64,000 nt of DNA from Ferdinandcohnia sp036965045 (GTDB lineage Bacteria; Bacillota; Bacilli; Bacillales; Bacillaceae_L), in the NCBI RefSeq assembly GCF_036965045.1, contig NZ_JBALOV010000003.1, forward strand, positions 1 through 64,000, read 5' to 3'. Within the stretch, counting starts at the first letter, position 1. The number at the start of each line of letters is the position of its first letter. The position numbers were made by a program, and so were the translations under genes. Positions 55,230 to 63,253 of this stretch are shown here, piece after piece. Under the pieces are notes generated by a model, which worked only from the letters and a program-made list of their open reading frames with translations, was not told the DNA's origin and searched no databases.

Positions 55230-56420
55230 ATGAAAATCTATAAATTTGATGAACTTGCGGAAGCACCATTAGTAATCGATGCTATTTATGAAGGCGGATC
55301 CTATGGTAACACGAGGGACGAGCCTTTGCCAAAGTTAATACCTAATTTAGAAAATATGGGAGGTTTCCGTAAAACCAGAAGGTTAAGTTCAGAAAATTGG
55401 GCTTATGTAGTACTATATACAACTGGAAATGAGACAGAATGGCCCGATTTGTTTGACACTGAAACTGGGATATTTCGTTATTATGGAGACAACCGTAAGC
55501 CTGGAAATACCCTACATGAAACACCCAAGGGCGGCAATAAACTATTGGCAGATATTTTTCGAACAGTTTATGAAGGTCCGGAAGCAAGAAAGAAATTACC
55601 TGCTATTTTAGTATTTCAAAAAAGAATAACAGATAATAGCAAAAGAAGCGTTCGGTTTTTAGGATTAGCCGTACCAGGGAATCCATCAATCAACCCAGAT
55701 GAAGCTCTAGTTGCAATCTGGAGAACAAAGAAGGGAGAACGCTTTCAAAACTACGAGGCTTATTTTACTATTTTAGATACAGGGATAGAACCAATTTCAA
55801 AGGAATGGTTAAATGCATTAAGAATGAATCAAGAAAATCTGTTGGAGTTAGCACCAAAAGTATGGCGTGACTTTATAAAAAAAGGGCTAACAGCTGTAAA
55901 ACCATTAAAAGCTCCAAAAATTAAAACATATAGAACTAAAATAGAGCAACTACCAACAAAAAAAATAAAAAAACAAATTCTAGAAAAAATCTACGAACAT
56001 TATAAAGAAAATCCTATTGGTTTTGAAAAATTTGCCGTCAAAATAGTCCAACTCATGGATAAAAATTTTATTGAATTTGATTTAACACGCCCCTGGAAAG
56101 ATGGCGGTAGAGATGCAATTGGCAAATATAGAATTGGCCACTTAAACGAGAAATTAATTATAGATTGTGCTTTAGAAGCGAAACTCTTTAGTCCGGAAAC
56201 TGGGGTCAGAGTTAAGCATACATCAAGGTTAATTTCAAGAATAAAGCATCGACAATTCGGCGTATTTGTCACAACAAGTTATATAGCACAACAAGCCTAT
56301 GAGGAAATTCAAGAAGACCAACATCCGATACTAATTATATCAGGTATTGATATAGCGGATATTCTATTTACAAACCATATAAACATTGAGAACATCGATA
56401 GTATTTTAGAAGAAAACTAA
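55230..56420 (+). CDS. AspBHI/Mrr-like modification-dependent endonuclease
   Basis: 396 residues from the ATG at 55230 (GCGAGG upstream). The N-terminal domain opens with VIDAIYEGGSYGNTRDEPL and LIPNLENMGGFRKTRR, resembling the AspBHI N-terminal 5mC-reading (SRA-like) domain. The C-terminal catalytic domain is Mrr-like: IGFEKFAVKIVQLM, then Asp in PWKDGGRDAIGKY, E-x-K in CALEAKLFSP, and RLISRIKHRQFGVFVTT. Such enzymes cut DNA only when it carries modified cytosine, so this is a type IV/MspJI-like restriction enzyme. It stands alone, facing away from the helicase operon and convergent with the HaeIII-type pair. Confidence 0.72.
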   Translation: MKIYKFDELAEAPLVIDAIYEGGSYGNTRDEPLPKLIPNLENMGGFRKTRRLSSENWAYVVLYTTGNETEWPDLFDTETGIFRYYGDNRKPGNTLHETPKGGNKLLADIFRTVYEGPEARKKLPAILVFQKRITDNSKRSVRFLGLAVPGNPSINPDEALVAIWRTKKGERFQNYEAYFTILDTGIEPISKEWLNALRMNQENLLELAPKVWRDFIKKGLTAVKPLKAPKIKTYRTKIEQLPTKKIKKQILEKIYEHYKENPIGFEKFAVKIVQLMDKNFIEFDLTRPWKDGGRDAIGKYRIGHLNEKLIIDCALEAKLFSPETGVRVKHTSRLISRIKHRQFGVFVTTSYIAQQAYEEIQEDQHPILIISGIDIADILFTNHINIENIDSILEEN

Positions 56421-56526
56421 TTGCTATTTATAATTAAGCAATTGATTTTTTTGAAAAAGGCATTAAAACCGGTTTAATGTCTCCTGTAACGGGTTATTAG
56501 ACCAGCTTCATTTACTAGTCAAAACT

Positions 56527-56553
56527 AATAAGAGTCCAGAATGGACTCTTATT
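56527..56553. terminator. Bidirectional terminator
   Basis: AATAAGAGTCC-agaat-GGACTCTTATT is a perfect 11-bp stem whose arms end in A/T runs on both sides. It separates the + strand endonuclease (ending 56420) from the minus-strand restriction enzyme (ending 56558). Confidence 0.75.
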
Positions 56554-56557
56554 ATAC

Positions 56558-57505
56558 TTACCAGCCTAAAGTCTGCCTGAAAATGGTTGGCGGTAGTCCT
56601 ACAAGTTGGACGTCCAGTTTGAGTGAAGGCTCAACGCGCGAGCTTGCGTTATGAACTCGAGCAGATATTGTCCAGCCTTCATCACAAACAATTAAGATCG
56701 TATTATCTGAGCCAGGCTTAAAGTGAATGTCATAAAATCTTGTCGGCAATTTAAGATGCGGCATTCTTAGAGTTGGTCTTACTCCATGAGCACTCTGGTT
56801 TAGTGTTCCTTGTAAATTAAAACCTTGAATTTCAGTTGTTCTTTTGCCTGGTTTAACAATTGCCTTATAAAAGTCAAATCGCCCCAGTAAGTACTCCAAC
56901 AATCTTTGTGGTATCTGACCAGGATAAATACTGTTTAGCCTCCACAACTCTTCTATTAAAGCATTGAGGACTGGTACATAATATCGGTTTGCCTTATCTG
57001 GGATTTCGCTCCATAACACGTTATGTGATCTTAAATCATTGAGCTCATTAAAGATAGGAACAACGTAATGAAAGTAATCAGCAGTTGAGTTATACCCAAA
57101 CCAAGAATTTCCAATATCAATCGTAGAGGATAATCTGGAATGCTTAAGAGCAGCGTGATTGTTCTTACAAGATATTCCTATTTCCCATCCTTCTGTGCTT
57201 CTCACACCTATTACATCTCGAACGTCGCCGGCTTGACCTGCTGAGTCAGGTTGAATTGAAAGTTGTAATGTTCCATTACCGTGAATTAGCCGCGGCTCTA
57301 ATTGAAGGATTGTGTTTATTCCTGCGCTTGCACCAGCGCTCATGCTTTGTTGCGACGTGTTCGGAAATGACAAATAAGCATTTTGTGCTGTTTGTAATTG
57401 GGGTGAATCAATAACCATAACATTAGTTTGTCTACTTAATGTTTGATCAAGAATTTGCAGAAAAGCAAACTCTAATGCCTTGCCATTTTTAGTTTGGGTT
57501 GCCAT
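56558..57505 (-). CDS. HaeIII-family type II restriction endonuclease
   Basis: 315 residues from the ATG at 57505, which overlaps the TGA of the methyltransferase (TGATG), so the two are translationally coupled. Matches the HaeIII family through its length: ILQLEPRLIHGNGTLQLSI, AGDVRDVIGVRS, GWEIGISCKNNHAALKHSR (probable active site E-x-S-x-K with the HSRLS segment), DIGNSWFGYNS, PQRLLEYLLGRFDFYK and RVHNASSRVEPSLKLDVQL. Members cut GG/CC. Expression after the methyltransferase helps to avoid self-cleavage. Confidence 0.88.
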   Translation of the reverse strand: MATQTKNGKALEFAFLQILDQTLSRQTNVMVIDSPQLQTAQNAYLSFPNTSQQSMSAGASAGINTILQLEPRLIHGNGTLQLSIQPDSAGQAGDVRDVIGVRSTEGWEIGISCKNNHAALKHSRLSSTIDIGNSWFGYNSTADYFHYVVPIFNELNDLRSHNVLWSEIPDKANRYYVPVLNALIEELWRLNSIYPGQIPQRLLEYLLGRFDFYKAIVKPGKRTTEIQGFNLQGTLNQSAHGVRPTLRMPHLKLPTRFYDIHFKPGSDNTILIVCDEGWTISARVHNASSRVEPSLKLDVQLVGLPPTIFRQTLGW

Positions 57506-58464
57506 CAAATCACTACCTTTGTTCTCTCTATTTCTACAGCTTTCTCAAGTGATTCGGCAAATTTGTATCCGACGGCTTCAGCTAGTTTAGGAGGGACAGC
57601 ATTTCCAATTTGTTTGTACTTGCTTGTTAAATCCCCTTCAAACTCAAGGTTTGGTGGAAATGTTTGAATAGCAGCAGCCTCCTGCCAACTAAAACGTCTT
57701 GTTACCCCTTCACCGAATTTCCATAAGTCTTTATCAAGTTTAATCATATCCGGCGAACTAGGATGAAGTGTTACTTGTTTAGCCATTGCTGGTATTGTAT
57801 AACTAACTTGGTCCCAATCACGTTTTCTATTTCGGCTCATGTATCTTGATGAAAAAGGTGCTTGGCAAACGTCATTTGGATTTGGTTCAGGGAAATTTCC
57901 AATAGCCTCTTGTAAAGAAATTCTACCGGTTGGCTCAGGGAACTCAAAGCCTTTATCGATATCTTGTCTAATTCCAACAAGAATTACTCTTTGACGATCC
58001 TGAGGAACATTAAAATCTGCTGCATTAAGAATCTGATGATATAGGTTGTACCCTTTTGAGCTAAAATCTTCAACAATCTTCTCTAAAATTAATCCTCCAG
58101 CCATTGTAGTAAGTCCTTTAACATTCTCCGCTAAAAAGCCGATAGGCTGTTTTGCTTCAATCACTCTACTAAGCTCTAAATAAAGTTTATTACGCACGTC
58201 AAGAACTTGACGTGGACCGGCTGCCGAGAACCCTTGACATGGGAAACCTCCTGTAACAATATCTATGTCATCAGGAATATCATCTACACTAATATTTTCA
58301 ACTTTACCAGGTACTACTAATGCATCTGACCATTTAGAAAAAGTCGTGCAAGCATCCTTGTCCATATCGTTGGCAAAGACTGTCTGGAATTTTCCGGTTG
58401 CTTCTAATCCTAAGTCTAGACCACCTGCGCCACAGAATAAAGACGCAACTTTAAATTTTTTCAT
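57505..58464 (-). CDS. DNA (cytosine-5) methyltransferase, HaeIII/BsuRI type
   Basis: 319 residues from the ATG at 58464 (GAGGTGG upstream; a GTG at 58473 is less likely). The C5 motifs occur in order: FCGAGGLDLGLEATG (I, AdoMet), GGFPCQGFSAAG (IV, catalytic Cys), LAENVKGL (VI), QDRQRVILVGIR (VIII), a short target-recognition region, and QIGNAVPPKLAEAVG (X). As the partner of a HaeIII-family nuclease it should methylate the internal C of GGCC. Promoter TTGGAT-N17-TATAAT at 58514-58486. Confidence 0.92.
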   Translation of the reverse strand: MKKFKVASLFCGAGGLDLGLEATGKFQTVFANDMDKDACTTFSKWSDALVVPGKVENISVDDIPDDIDIVTGGFPCQGFSAAGPRQVLDVRNKLYLELSRVIEAKQPIGFLAENVKGLTTMAGGLILEKIVEDFSSKGYNLYHQILNAADFNVPQDRQRVILVGIRQDIDKGFEFPEPTGRISLQEAIGNFPEPNPNDVCQAPFSSRYMSRNRKRDWDQVSYTIPAMAKQVTLHPSSPDMIKLDKDLWKFGEGVTRRFSWQEAAAIQTFPPNLEFEGDLTSKYKQIGNAVPPKLAEAVGYKFAESLEKAVEIERTKVVI

Positions 58465-58485
58465 ATTCTCCACCTCATTAAATGT

Positions 58486-58514
58486 ATTATACTTTGTTTT
58501 TATGGCTTATCCAA
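58486..58514 (-). promoter_or_regulatory. Promoter of the HaeIII-type R-M operon
   Basis: On the minus strand TTGGAT (58514-58509) and TATAAT (58491-58486) are 17 bases apart, a near-consensus sigma-A promoter. It lies 22 bases before the methyltransferase ATG. Confidence 0.7.
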
Positions 58515-58893
58515 CCGTTTAAAATTGGAATGATATTTAGCCTGTAATTATTAAGAACATCTGTTCTTATAATACTATATATTCCCATGGATTGGAACTA
58601 ATGATTCTTCCTTAATTCCCGATTACAAGTTATAGATTATAAATAAGGGAACTTTATGGCTCCCTTCATAAATGAGAATGTATCAAGATCAAATAATACT
58701 TGTTCAAATCGCTAATACTCTTCAGGAAAAGCCGTGGAATTCGTTAGTAACCAAGATAAGATTGATACAACTTCAGCTGTTAGTAGTATTTATCTGTAAC
58801 AAAGAAACCGAAACCTAGTTTTTCTGCTATTTTAGCTTTATCAGTGCCTACGTTTACTGTTACCCCATATTGGAGACTATTACATCGAAAAAA
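58515..58893. other. Spacer without recognised genes
   Basis: 380 AT-rich bases between the R-M promoter and a repeat hairpin. No frame, RNA gene or repeat was recognised. Confidence 0.4.
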
Positions 58894-58945
58894 GATGCCT
58901 GCCCCCCAATACGTTAATGAATTACCACAATGAGGGTCAGGCACC
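58894..58945 (-). repeat. Third copy of the hairpin terminator family
   Basis: GATGCCTGCCCCCCAAT pairs with ATGAGGGTCAGGCACC, with the same ACGTTAATGAATTACC core between. The minus strand runs into six T. No minus-strand gene is nearby to be terminated, so it is probably a mobile or relic copy of the element at 5559 and 13476. Confidence 0.65.
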
Positions 58946-59015
58946 ATCTTTAAACTAAATAAAAAAACAATGAAAGAATTTAGAAGACTTTTCGAGACAG
59001 TTACACCTAATCTGT

Positions 59016-59306
59016 ATGGCTCAGTCTTTTATAGCCCAGAGTCCAAATACAGAGAAATTAGCAACACCAATGCCAACAAACTCTAAAAAAACCTTACAAG
59101 AACTTGGAATTTCTCCAATGACGATTCATGGCTTAAGACACACTCATGCAAGTGTTCTATTATATATGAAAATTGACATTAATTACGTGTGTGAACACCT
59201 GGGACATAGCAATATCGAAACGACATATTAACACTATTCTCACGTGATTAAGGAACTGCGGGAGGAAGAGGAGAAACTGACGATAGAAACTTTTAAGAAT
59301 ATGTAG
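59016..59306 (+). pseudogene. Phage integrase C-terminal fragment
   Basis: The + strand encodes SPMTIHGLRHTHASVLLYM (HxLRHTHAS box of tyrosine recombinases), INYVCEHLGHSNIETTY, then an in-frame TAA, then HYSHVIKELREEEEKL to a TAG at 59304-59306. The catalytic Tyr of HYSHV lies after the premature stop, and the N-terminal domains are absent. It is a dead integrase end, a sign of an old prophage or integrative element. Confidence 0.8.
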
Positions 59307-59831
59307 GCTCAGAGACTAACTCTGAGCTTTCATATATCACAATTCAATAAAGCACCCTTTATTGAAAAAGCATTTTATTGAATAGTATATTTTTACTGCT
59401 CAGCAAACGACTTTGGGTATGTTACTTGTTCTTAAAGCTAAGTAAAATTGTTTCAAGATGATTCTGTATTTAAAGTTCGTTATGTTTTTATAAGTTCAAT
59501 AGTCTGCTACCCTTTTCGGGGTTAAACCCTCTTTTCATTGAGGCAATACATTAGTTTATAGCGAATCATATTGGAGATAAATAAATAAAAGTTCCATGAG
59601 GTGAAGAGTTTGGGACGATCAATTCTAAAACAAAAAAGTAGTGGTATTTGAAATTAGAAAATTAAATTGTTGGGGCATATATTCAATGTACTAATCACAA
59701 ACTCCATAAGCCTAAGAAATACTTAGCTATACTTTCTTCGCGGAGTTAGTTACTATTTTTGTGTATGGATATTACCGTGTATTTATTAATAATACTTTCA
59801 CCATGTAAAGGATCTACATGAATTCGATCAA
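59307..59831. other. Spacer without recognised genes
   Basis: Around 525 AT-rich bases between the integrase fragment and the Mrr relic. No gene or structured RNA was identified. Confidence 0.4.
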
Positions 59832-60165
59832 ATGGACGGCCATGACTTCGAACATTGCATTGCTTCATATAAAGTTTGTGTATCGTGCTGAGGTTACAAA
59901 GGGCGGTGGTGACTTTGGTGCAGATCTATTACTGTGCAAAGAAGGGTAAAAAGTACGTAGTATAAGCTTAGCGTTACAGTCGATCAATCGGTGTATCTGC
60001 AATGCAAGAGGTCGTAGGGGTTGTCGGCTATTATAAGGCTCTATGCGCAATGATAGTAACGAATAACTCTTTAACCCTGTTGAGGAGGAAATAGCGAAGC
60101 ATAACCGTGTTAAGCTATGATCGTGATGAGCTGTCGCATATGATGAAAGGAAGAAAAAATCCCCG
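59832..60165 (+). pseudogene. Mrr-family restriction endonuclease relic
   Basis: Three frames together give MDGHDFEHCIASY, then AEVTKGGGDFGADLLLCKEG (the Asp of the Mrr catalytic core) with a stop in place of a Lys-rich continuation, then RSIGVSAMQEVVGVVGYY and ALCAMIVTNNSLT, then EEIAKHNRVKL and DRDELSHMMK. This is the standard Mrr_cat order, broken by at least three frameshifts and one stop. The Q-A-K motif region is destroyed. It lies between the HaeIII-type R-M pair and the PLD gene. Confidence 0.78.
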
Positions 60166-60193
60166 TCGATGGTGACGAGGCTTTCTTTTTTTT
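60161..60193 (+). terminator. Intrinsic terminator
   Basis: CCCCGTC (60161-60167) pairs with GACGAGG (60174-60180), followed by CTTTC and eight T on the + strand. Probably the terminator of the former Mrr gene. Confidence 0.75.
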
Positions 60194-60198
60194 ATCAT

Positions 60199-61110
60199 CT
60201 ATTCATTATACACTCTGTGATTTGTTAGAGCGTCAAATATGCATTTAGTACAAAATCTATATTCCCTACCTCTTCTAACAAGCGTATCTACTAGACCATT
60301 ACTATCTGTCCCCCTGTCTAGTTCCTGAAAGTGTACGCTTATTAAAGAATTCCTATTTTGAACGTCGCTACATAATTCACAAACGCCTACGGTCCATTCA
60401 CTCGGTCCTGGAGAAAGGAATCTTCTTGTGGCACATTCCATAAAGTATGATATTTCTGTAACTTCATGGGGATCTATACTTATTAGATTATGTTCGAGAC
60501 TAAAATTGAAATGCGAGAGTATATCATCAGTAACTGTTCCATCTAACTCAGCATCCCCCGCCGTCAAGCCCCTACACTCTGTACATATAGTATTGAACCT
60601 TTCTTGGTGGCCATTATTTGTATACTCAATAACACTTTCTCCATTTTGCTGTATAGCACTACCTATAATGAACATTTTATTGAATTCTCTAACAAACTGG
60701 GATATTACCTGTTCATCAGTAATTCTAATCATATTTTCCCAGTGAATTTGTGCAGCATGTTCTGTTGCATTATAGGAACCTAACCAAAGGATATCATCAA
60801 TAATAACAAATTTATGGTGCATAAGGGAATTCACACTTTCTTCTCCATTAACAACACCCCCAAGTTGAACACATTCATTTGTATAAGCTGTTGTCACTAT
60901 TCTATGTCTATTAGCATTAGTATTTATAATAAACTTTTTTTGGGAATTAATATTAAATTTCCCGATTATTTCTAAAAAGTCATTATCATTAATAAATGCC
61001 ATTGCAACATAAATCCTTTGCTTAGCATGTTTTAAGTCCAATAGCAATCTGTCTCTTATTTCAGACCTTTTTCCAGGTCTAGTGAAATATACTTCAATAT
61101 TATTGGGCAT
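60199..61110 (-). CDS. Single-HKD phospholipase-D-like protein with zinc knuckles
   Basis: 303 residues. The N-terminal 150 residues carry one PLD catalytic motif, LMHHKFVIIDD (H-x-K-x4-D), followed by LGSYNATEHAAQIHWEN. A single motif implies a homodimer, as in Nuc-type nucleases. The C-terminal half has three C-x2-C pairs (CTECRGL, CELCSD, FCTKC) likely to bind zinc. It is cytosolic, with no signal peptide. Family members in defence loci (DISARM DrmC, DpdK) degrade DNA. It is monocistronic; no clear partner gene. Confidence 0.78.
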   Translation of the reverse strand: MPNNIEVYFTRPGKRSEIRDRLLLDLKHAKQRIYVAMAFINDNDFLEIIGKFNINSQKKFIINTNANRHRIVTTAYTNECVQLGGVVNGEESVNSLMHHKFVIIDDILWLGSYNATEHAAQIHWENMIRITDEQVISQFVREFNKMFIIGSAIQQNGESVIEYTNNGHQERFNTICTECRGLTAGDAELDGTVTDDILSHFNFSLEHNLISIDPHEVTEISYFMECATRRFLSPGPSEWTVGVCELCSDVQNRNSLISVHFQELDRGTDSNGLVDTLVRRGREYRFCTKCIFDALTNHRVYNE

Positions 61111-61187
61111 TTTCTCGTCTCCTCTATGTTTACTGCTTCTGTAATTCTATACAGACATACTAAATCCTTCTTTTTTCCTATTTATAT

Positions 61188-61210
61188 AAAAAAACCCGCC
61201 ATTAGGCGAG
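61188..61210 (-). terminator. Intrinsic terminator
   Basis: CGCC-TAAT-GGCG with G-rich flank and a run of seven T on the minus strand. It follows the decayed coding stretch at 61336-61460, which it once may have terminated. Confidence 0.6.
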
Positions 61211-61335
61211 CGAAGGGAACCGTAATATCCCTGCTTTCGTTACTTCCCGAAACTTAACTTTCGTCTAAAACCGCTCTATATAAACAAATTCGTCAGACTC
61301 CTAAATCTCTTAGCTTGGTAACCTCTTTTTCTTTC

Positions 61336-61460
61336 TTATGGAGGTACTCTGAGCTTCATTAAACCGAGATACTCTCCGTCTTGTTCAGAGTGTACCCAAC
61401 CGAATTCATTTTTGCGCTAACCTGTAACAATTACATCAGCATATTGGTAATTGATATCTT
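61336..61460 (-). pseudogene. Unidentified coding remnant
   Basis: On the minus strand NYQYADVIVTG, a stop, then RKNEFGWVHSEQDGEYLG and LMKLRVPP to a stop at 61336-61338. The composition is protein-like (many charged and aromatic residues) in a region otherwise non-coding, and a terminator lies downstream. Family unknown. The rest of 61211-61680 shows nothing clear. Confidence 0.35.
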
Positions 61461-61680
61461 TTACCACGAATTACTTCGCTTACCTACTTCATAACGTAAA
61501 TCTTTCATTTTTTACACAAATCTCCCTTAAGTGATTGATTTAGTCTACTATGCATTATTAACTGCCTATTACATTAAATAATAGTTGCTCCGCAAACAAT
61601 CAAAGGTATCCTCTTGTGTAAAAAATGTGTAAAACAAATTCAAAACCCACCTACTTCAGCCTTTACCCAAAAAACTAAAA

Positions 61681-61720
61681 AACACCCACAAACATTGATG
61701 TATGAACATTTGCGAGTGTT
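61681..61720 (-). terminator. Intrinsic terminator of the winged-helix/nuclease gene
   Basis: AACACCCACAAACATT and AACATTTGCGAGTGTT form a long stem (two mismatches) with an 8-base loop; the minus strand continues into six T. It lies about 190 bases past the stop codon at 61910. Confidence 0.7.
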
Positions 61721-61755
61721 CTATAGTTTCTTAATTTAACTCAATTTTACCTAAA

Positions 61756-61776
61756 GATACCGGTGGTCGGGGGGCG
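61756..61776. repeat. GC-rich repeat, right copy
   Basis: GATACCGGTGGTCGGGGGGC followed by G, matching the copy at 38235 at 18 of 20 aligned positions plus one added G. It lies about 35 bases after a terminator hairpin, as the left copy does. Confidence 0.5.
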
Positions 61777-61909
61777 AACAAGTACTACTTAGTTTTATGT
61801 ATTTGGTTACATAATCCCTGGTTTTAAGTTCACTACTATCAATATTTTCAAAAAGGGTATATCAATTATCCTAAAAGTTTTCCAATTTACCATTGTAATA
61901 AATTATTTA

Positions 61910-62797
61910 TCAATACGCCTGTATTCCAAACCTTAGTAGCTTCTTAGGCAATATATCATCTAAATTTTTAATGTCATTATCATCTAGTTCAATCAGATTA
62001 AATCCATATTTTTCATAGACTCTTATTTTCTCTTTTTTTCTTTCTTTATATCTCTCGTCATTTTCCAGACCCCAAAACTCAATGTATACTTTGCCTACTG
62101 GTAAGTAAAAATCACAATATACATCTTCTTCAATTGGAAGTTTTCGCTCGTAAGCATGAACTATTTCGGACATATACAACCAGTTATCTATTAGCATCTC
62201 TGCTCTAGAACGTACATAATGCCCATCCGCACTTCTATGCTTCGCTTCAAACTTTTCACGAAATTCTACCGTAGTATTTTTACTTTCATTTTTTTCTTCG
62301 AACGCAGAGTCTCCTTGAACTTCTTTCAAAGCGTTGATAATACTCTTTTTTGTTAAAATCTCCGGGTTCCAACAAACATAGGGAATACCCGTCTTTACAT
62401 GTTCAAATTGTTTTCCACCCATTAAATTACCAAGTGGAGTAACTCTCCATCCCTTCACATCTTTTTGAACTAAGCCCAATTCGGAAAGGATTGGATTGAT
62501 TCTAAACTTTGAAATTCCAAAATGTTTTCCCAACGAAGTAGAAGTAAGCAAGTTTTTTTCGTTCTCCAATTTTTGAAATATGGAATTATTTTCCATCTCT
62601 TCATTCCAGGCAATGTATGTACCATACTGAGGATGTGATTTCACTATACCTCCCTGTTTCTTTCCATTCTCTGTTAATATCCAGTTATTTTCTTCTCTAG
62701 TTATTAATCCTTTATCAGCAAGCAATGCAAATACATCCTTAACAGGTATTTGTATTGCCTTAGAGAGTGCTGTAGTTGATAAATATTTTACTGACAT
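61910..62797 (-). CDS. Winged-helix/PD-(D/E)XK nuclease-like protein
   Basis: 295 residues. Two tandem repeats of about 75 residues each: LSTTALSKAIQIPVKDVFAL to YGTYIAWN, and LLTSTSLGKHFGISKFRIN to TGIPYVCWN, both with a G-L-I/V core as in winged-helix antirepressor-like domains. The C-terminal 110 residues form a Vsr/PDDEXK-like core: HYVRSRAEMLIDNWL (Glu), DVYCDFYLPVGKVYIEFWG (Asp and E-x-W), YKERKKEKIRVYEKYGFNLI. It may bind DNA by the repeats and cut it. No partner gene is obvious; the terminator at 61681 ends its transcript. Confidence 0.7.
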   Translation of the reverse strand: MSVKYLSTTALSKAIQIPVKDVFALLADKGLITREENNWILTENGKKQGGIVKSHPQYGTYIAWNEEMENNSIFQKLENEKNLLTSTSLGKHFGISKFRINPILSELGLVQKDVKGWRVTPLGNLMGGKQFEHVKTGIPYVCWNPEILTKKSIINALKEVQGDSAFEEKNESKNTTVEFREKFEAKHRSADGHYVRSRAEMLIDNWLYMSEIVHAYERKLPIEEDVYCDFYLPVGKVYIEFWGLENDERYKERKKEKIRVYEKYGFNLIELDDNDIKNLDDILPKKLLRFGIQAY

Positions 62798-62913
62798 TAC
62801 CGATACCCCTATCCAGCTATAAATATATGTTTAAATCTAAATCAGTCACTGCATAGGGAAATTATACCATACTAATAGAACCACATGATTGACAACTCTA
62901 ATAGTTCTCTATG

Positions 62914-63190
62914 CTAGATTTCCTCCCTCTAACATAAGCAGAGACTCCAAACTATCTTCAGACAATGTCTTTCCTTCATCTACCATGTTCAGTAAAAGCA
63001 TATGTTTAAAAAAGGTCTAAACTATCCTTTTCAAGAACTTCCTTTAACTATGGTCGATCATTTTTTCTTTACCATCATCAAAATCATAAGTAACGCTCAA
63101 GACTAGATGAAGATATAAATCCACTAATTGTTGCATGTAGAAATGACAAAGAAGCATCCCCTAGATAGATAGGACTACTTCTCTGTTTCT
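62914..63190 (-). pseudogene. Decayed coding remnant downstream of the helicase
   Basis: Between 62798 and 63253 the minus strand has two broken protein-like stretches: FYMQQLVDLYLHLVLSVTYD with DFDDGKEKMIDHS to a stop at 63044, and MLLLNMVDEGKTLSEDSLES with LLMLEGGNLA to a stop at 62914. They lie just after the helicase stop codon and are probably parts of a former gene of that operon. I cannot name it. Confidence 0.35.
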
Positions 63191-63253
63191 CATGTAATTT
63201 TTCTCTGCTCTAATGGATGGAGGTTCATTCCCCTACTTCAGAAAAGGTATTTC

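Noticed and set aside
57505..58464. The C5 methyltransferase as DruM of the helicase operon
   Set aside because: It is coupled by overlap to a HaeIII-family nuclease, has its own promoter, and is separated from the helicase operon by the AspBHI-like gene and a bidirectional terminator.
59865..60050. 61-codon minus-strand frame
   Set aside because: It is antisense to the Mrr relic, which explains the same bases better.
61211..61680. A tRNA or structured RNA in the spacer upstream of the PLD gene
   Set aside because: I searched for cloverleaf arms and T-loop GTTCGA; only short hairpins were found.
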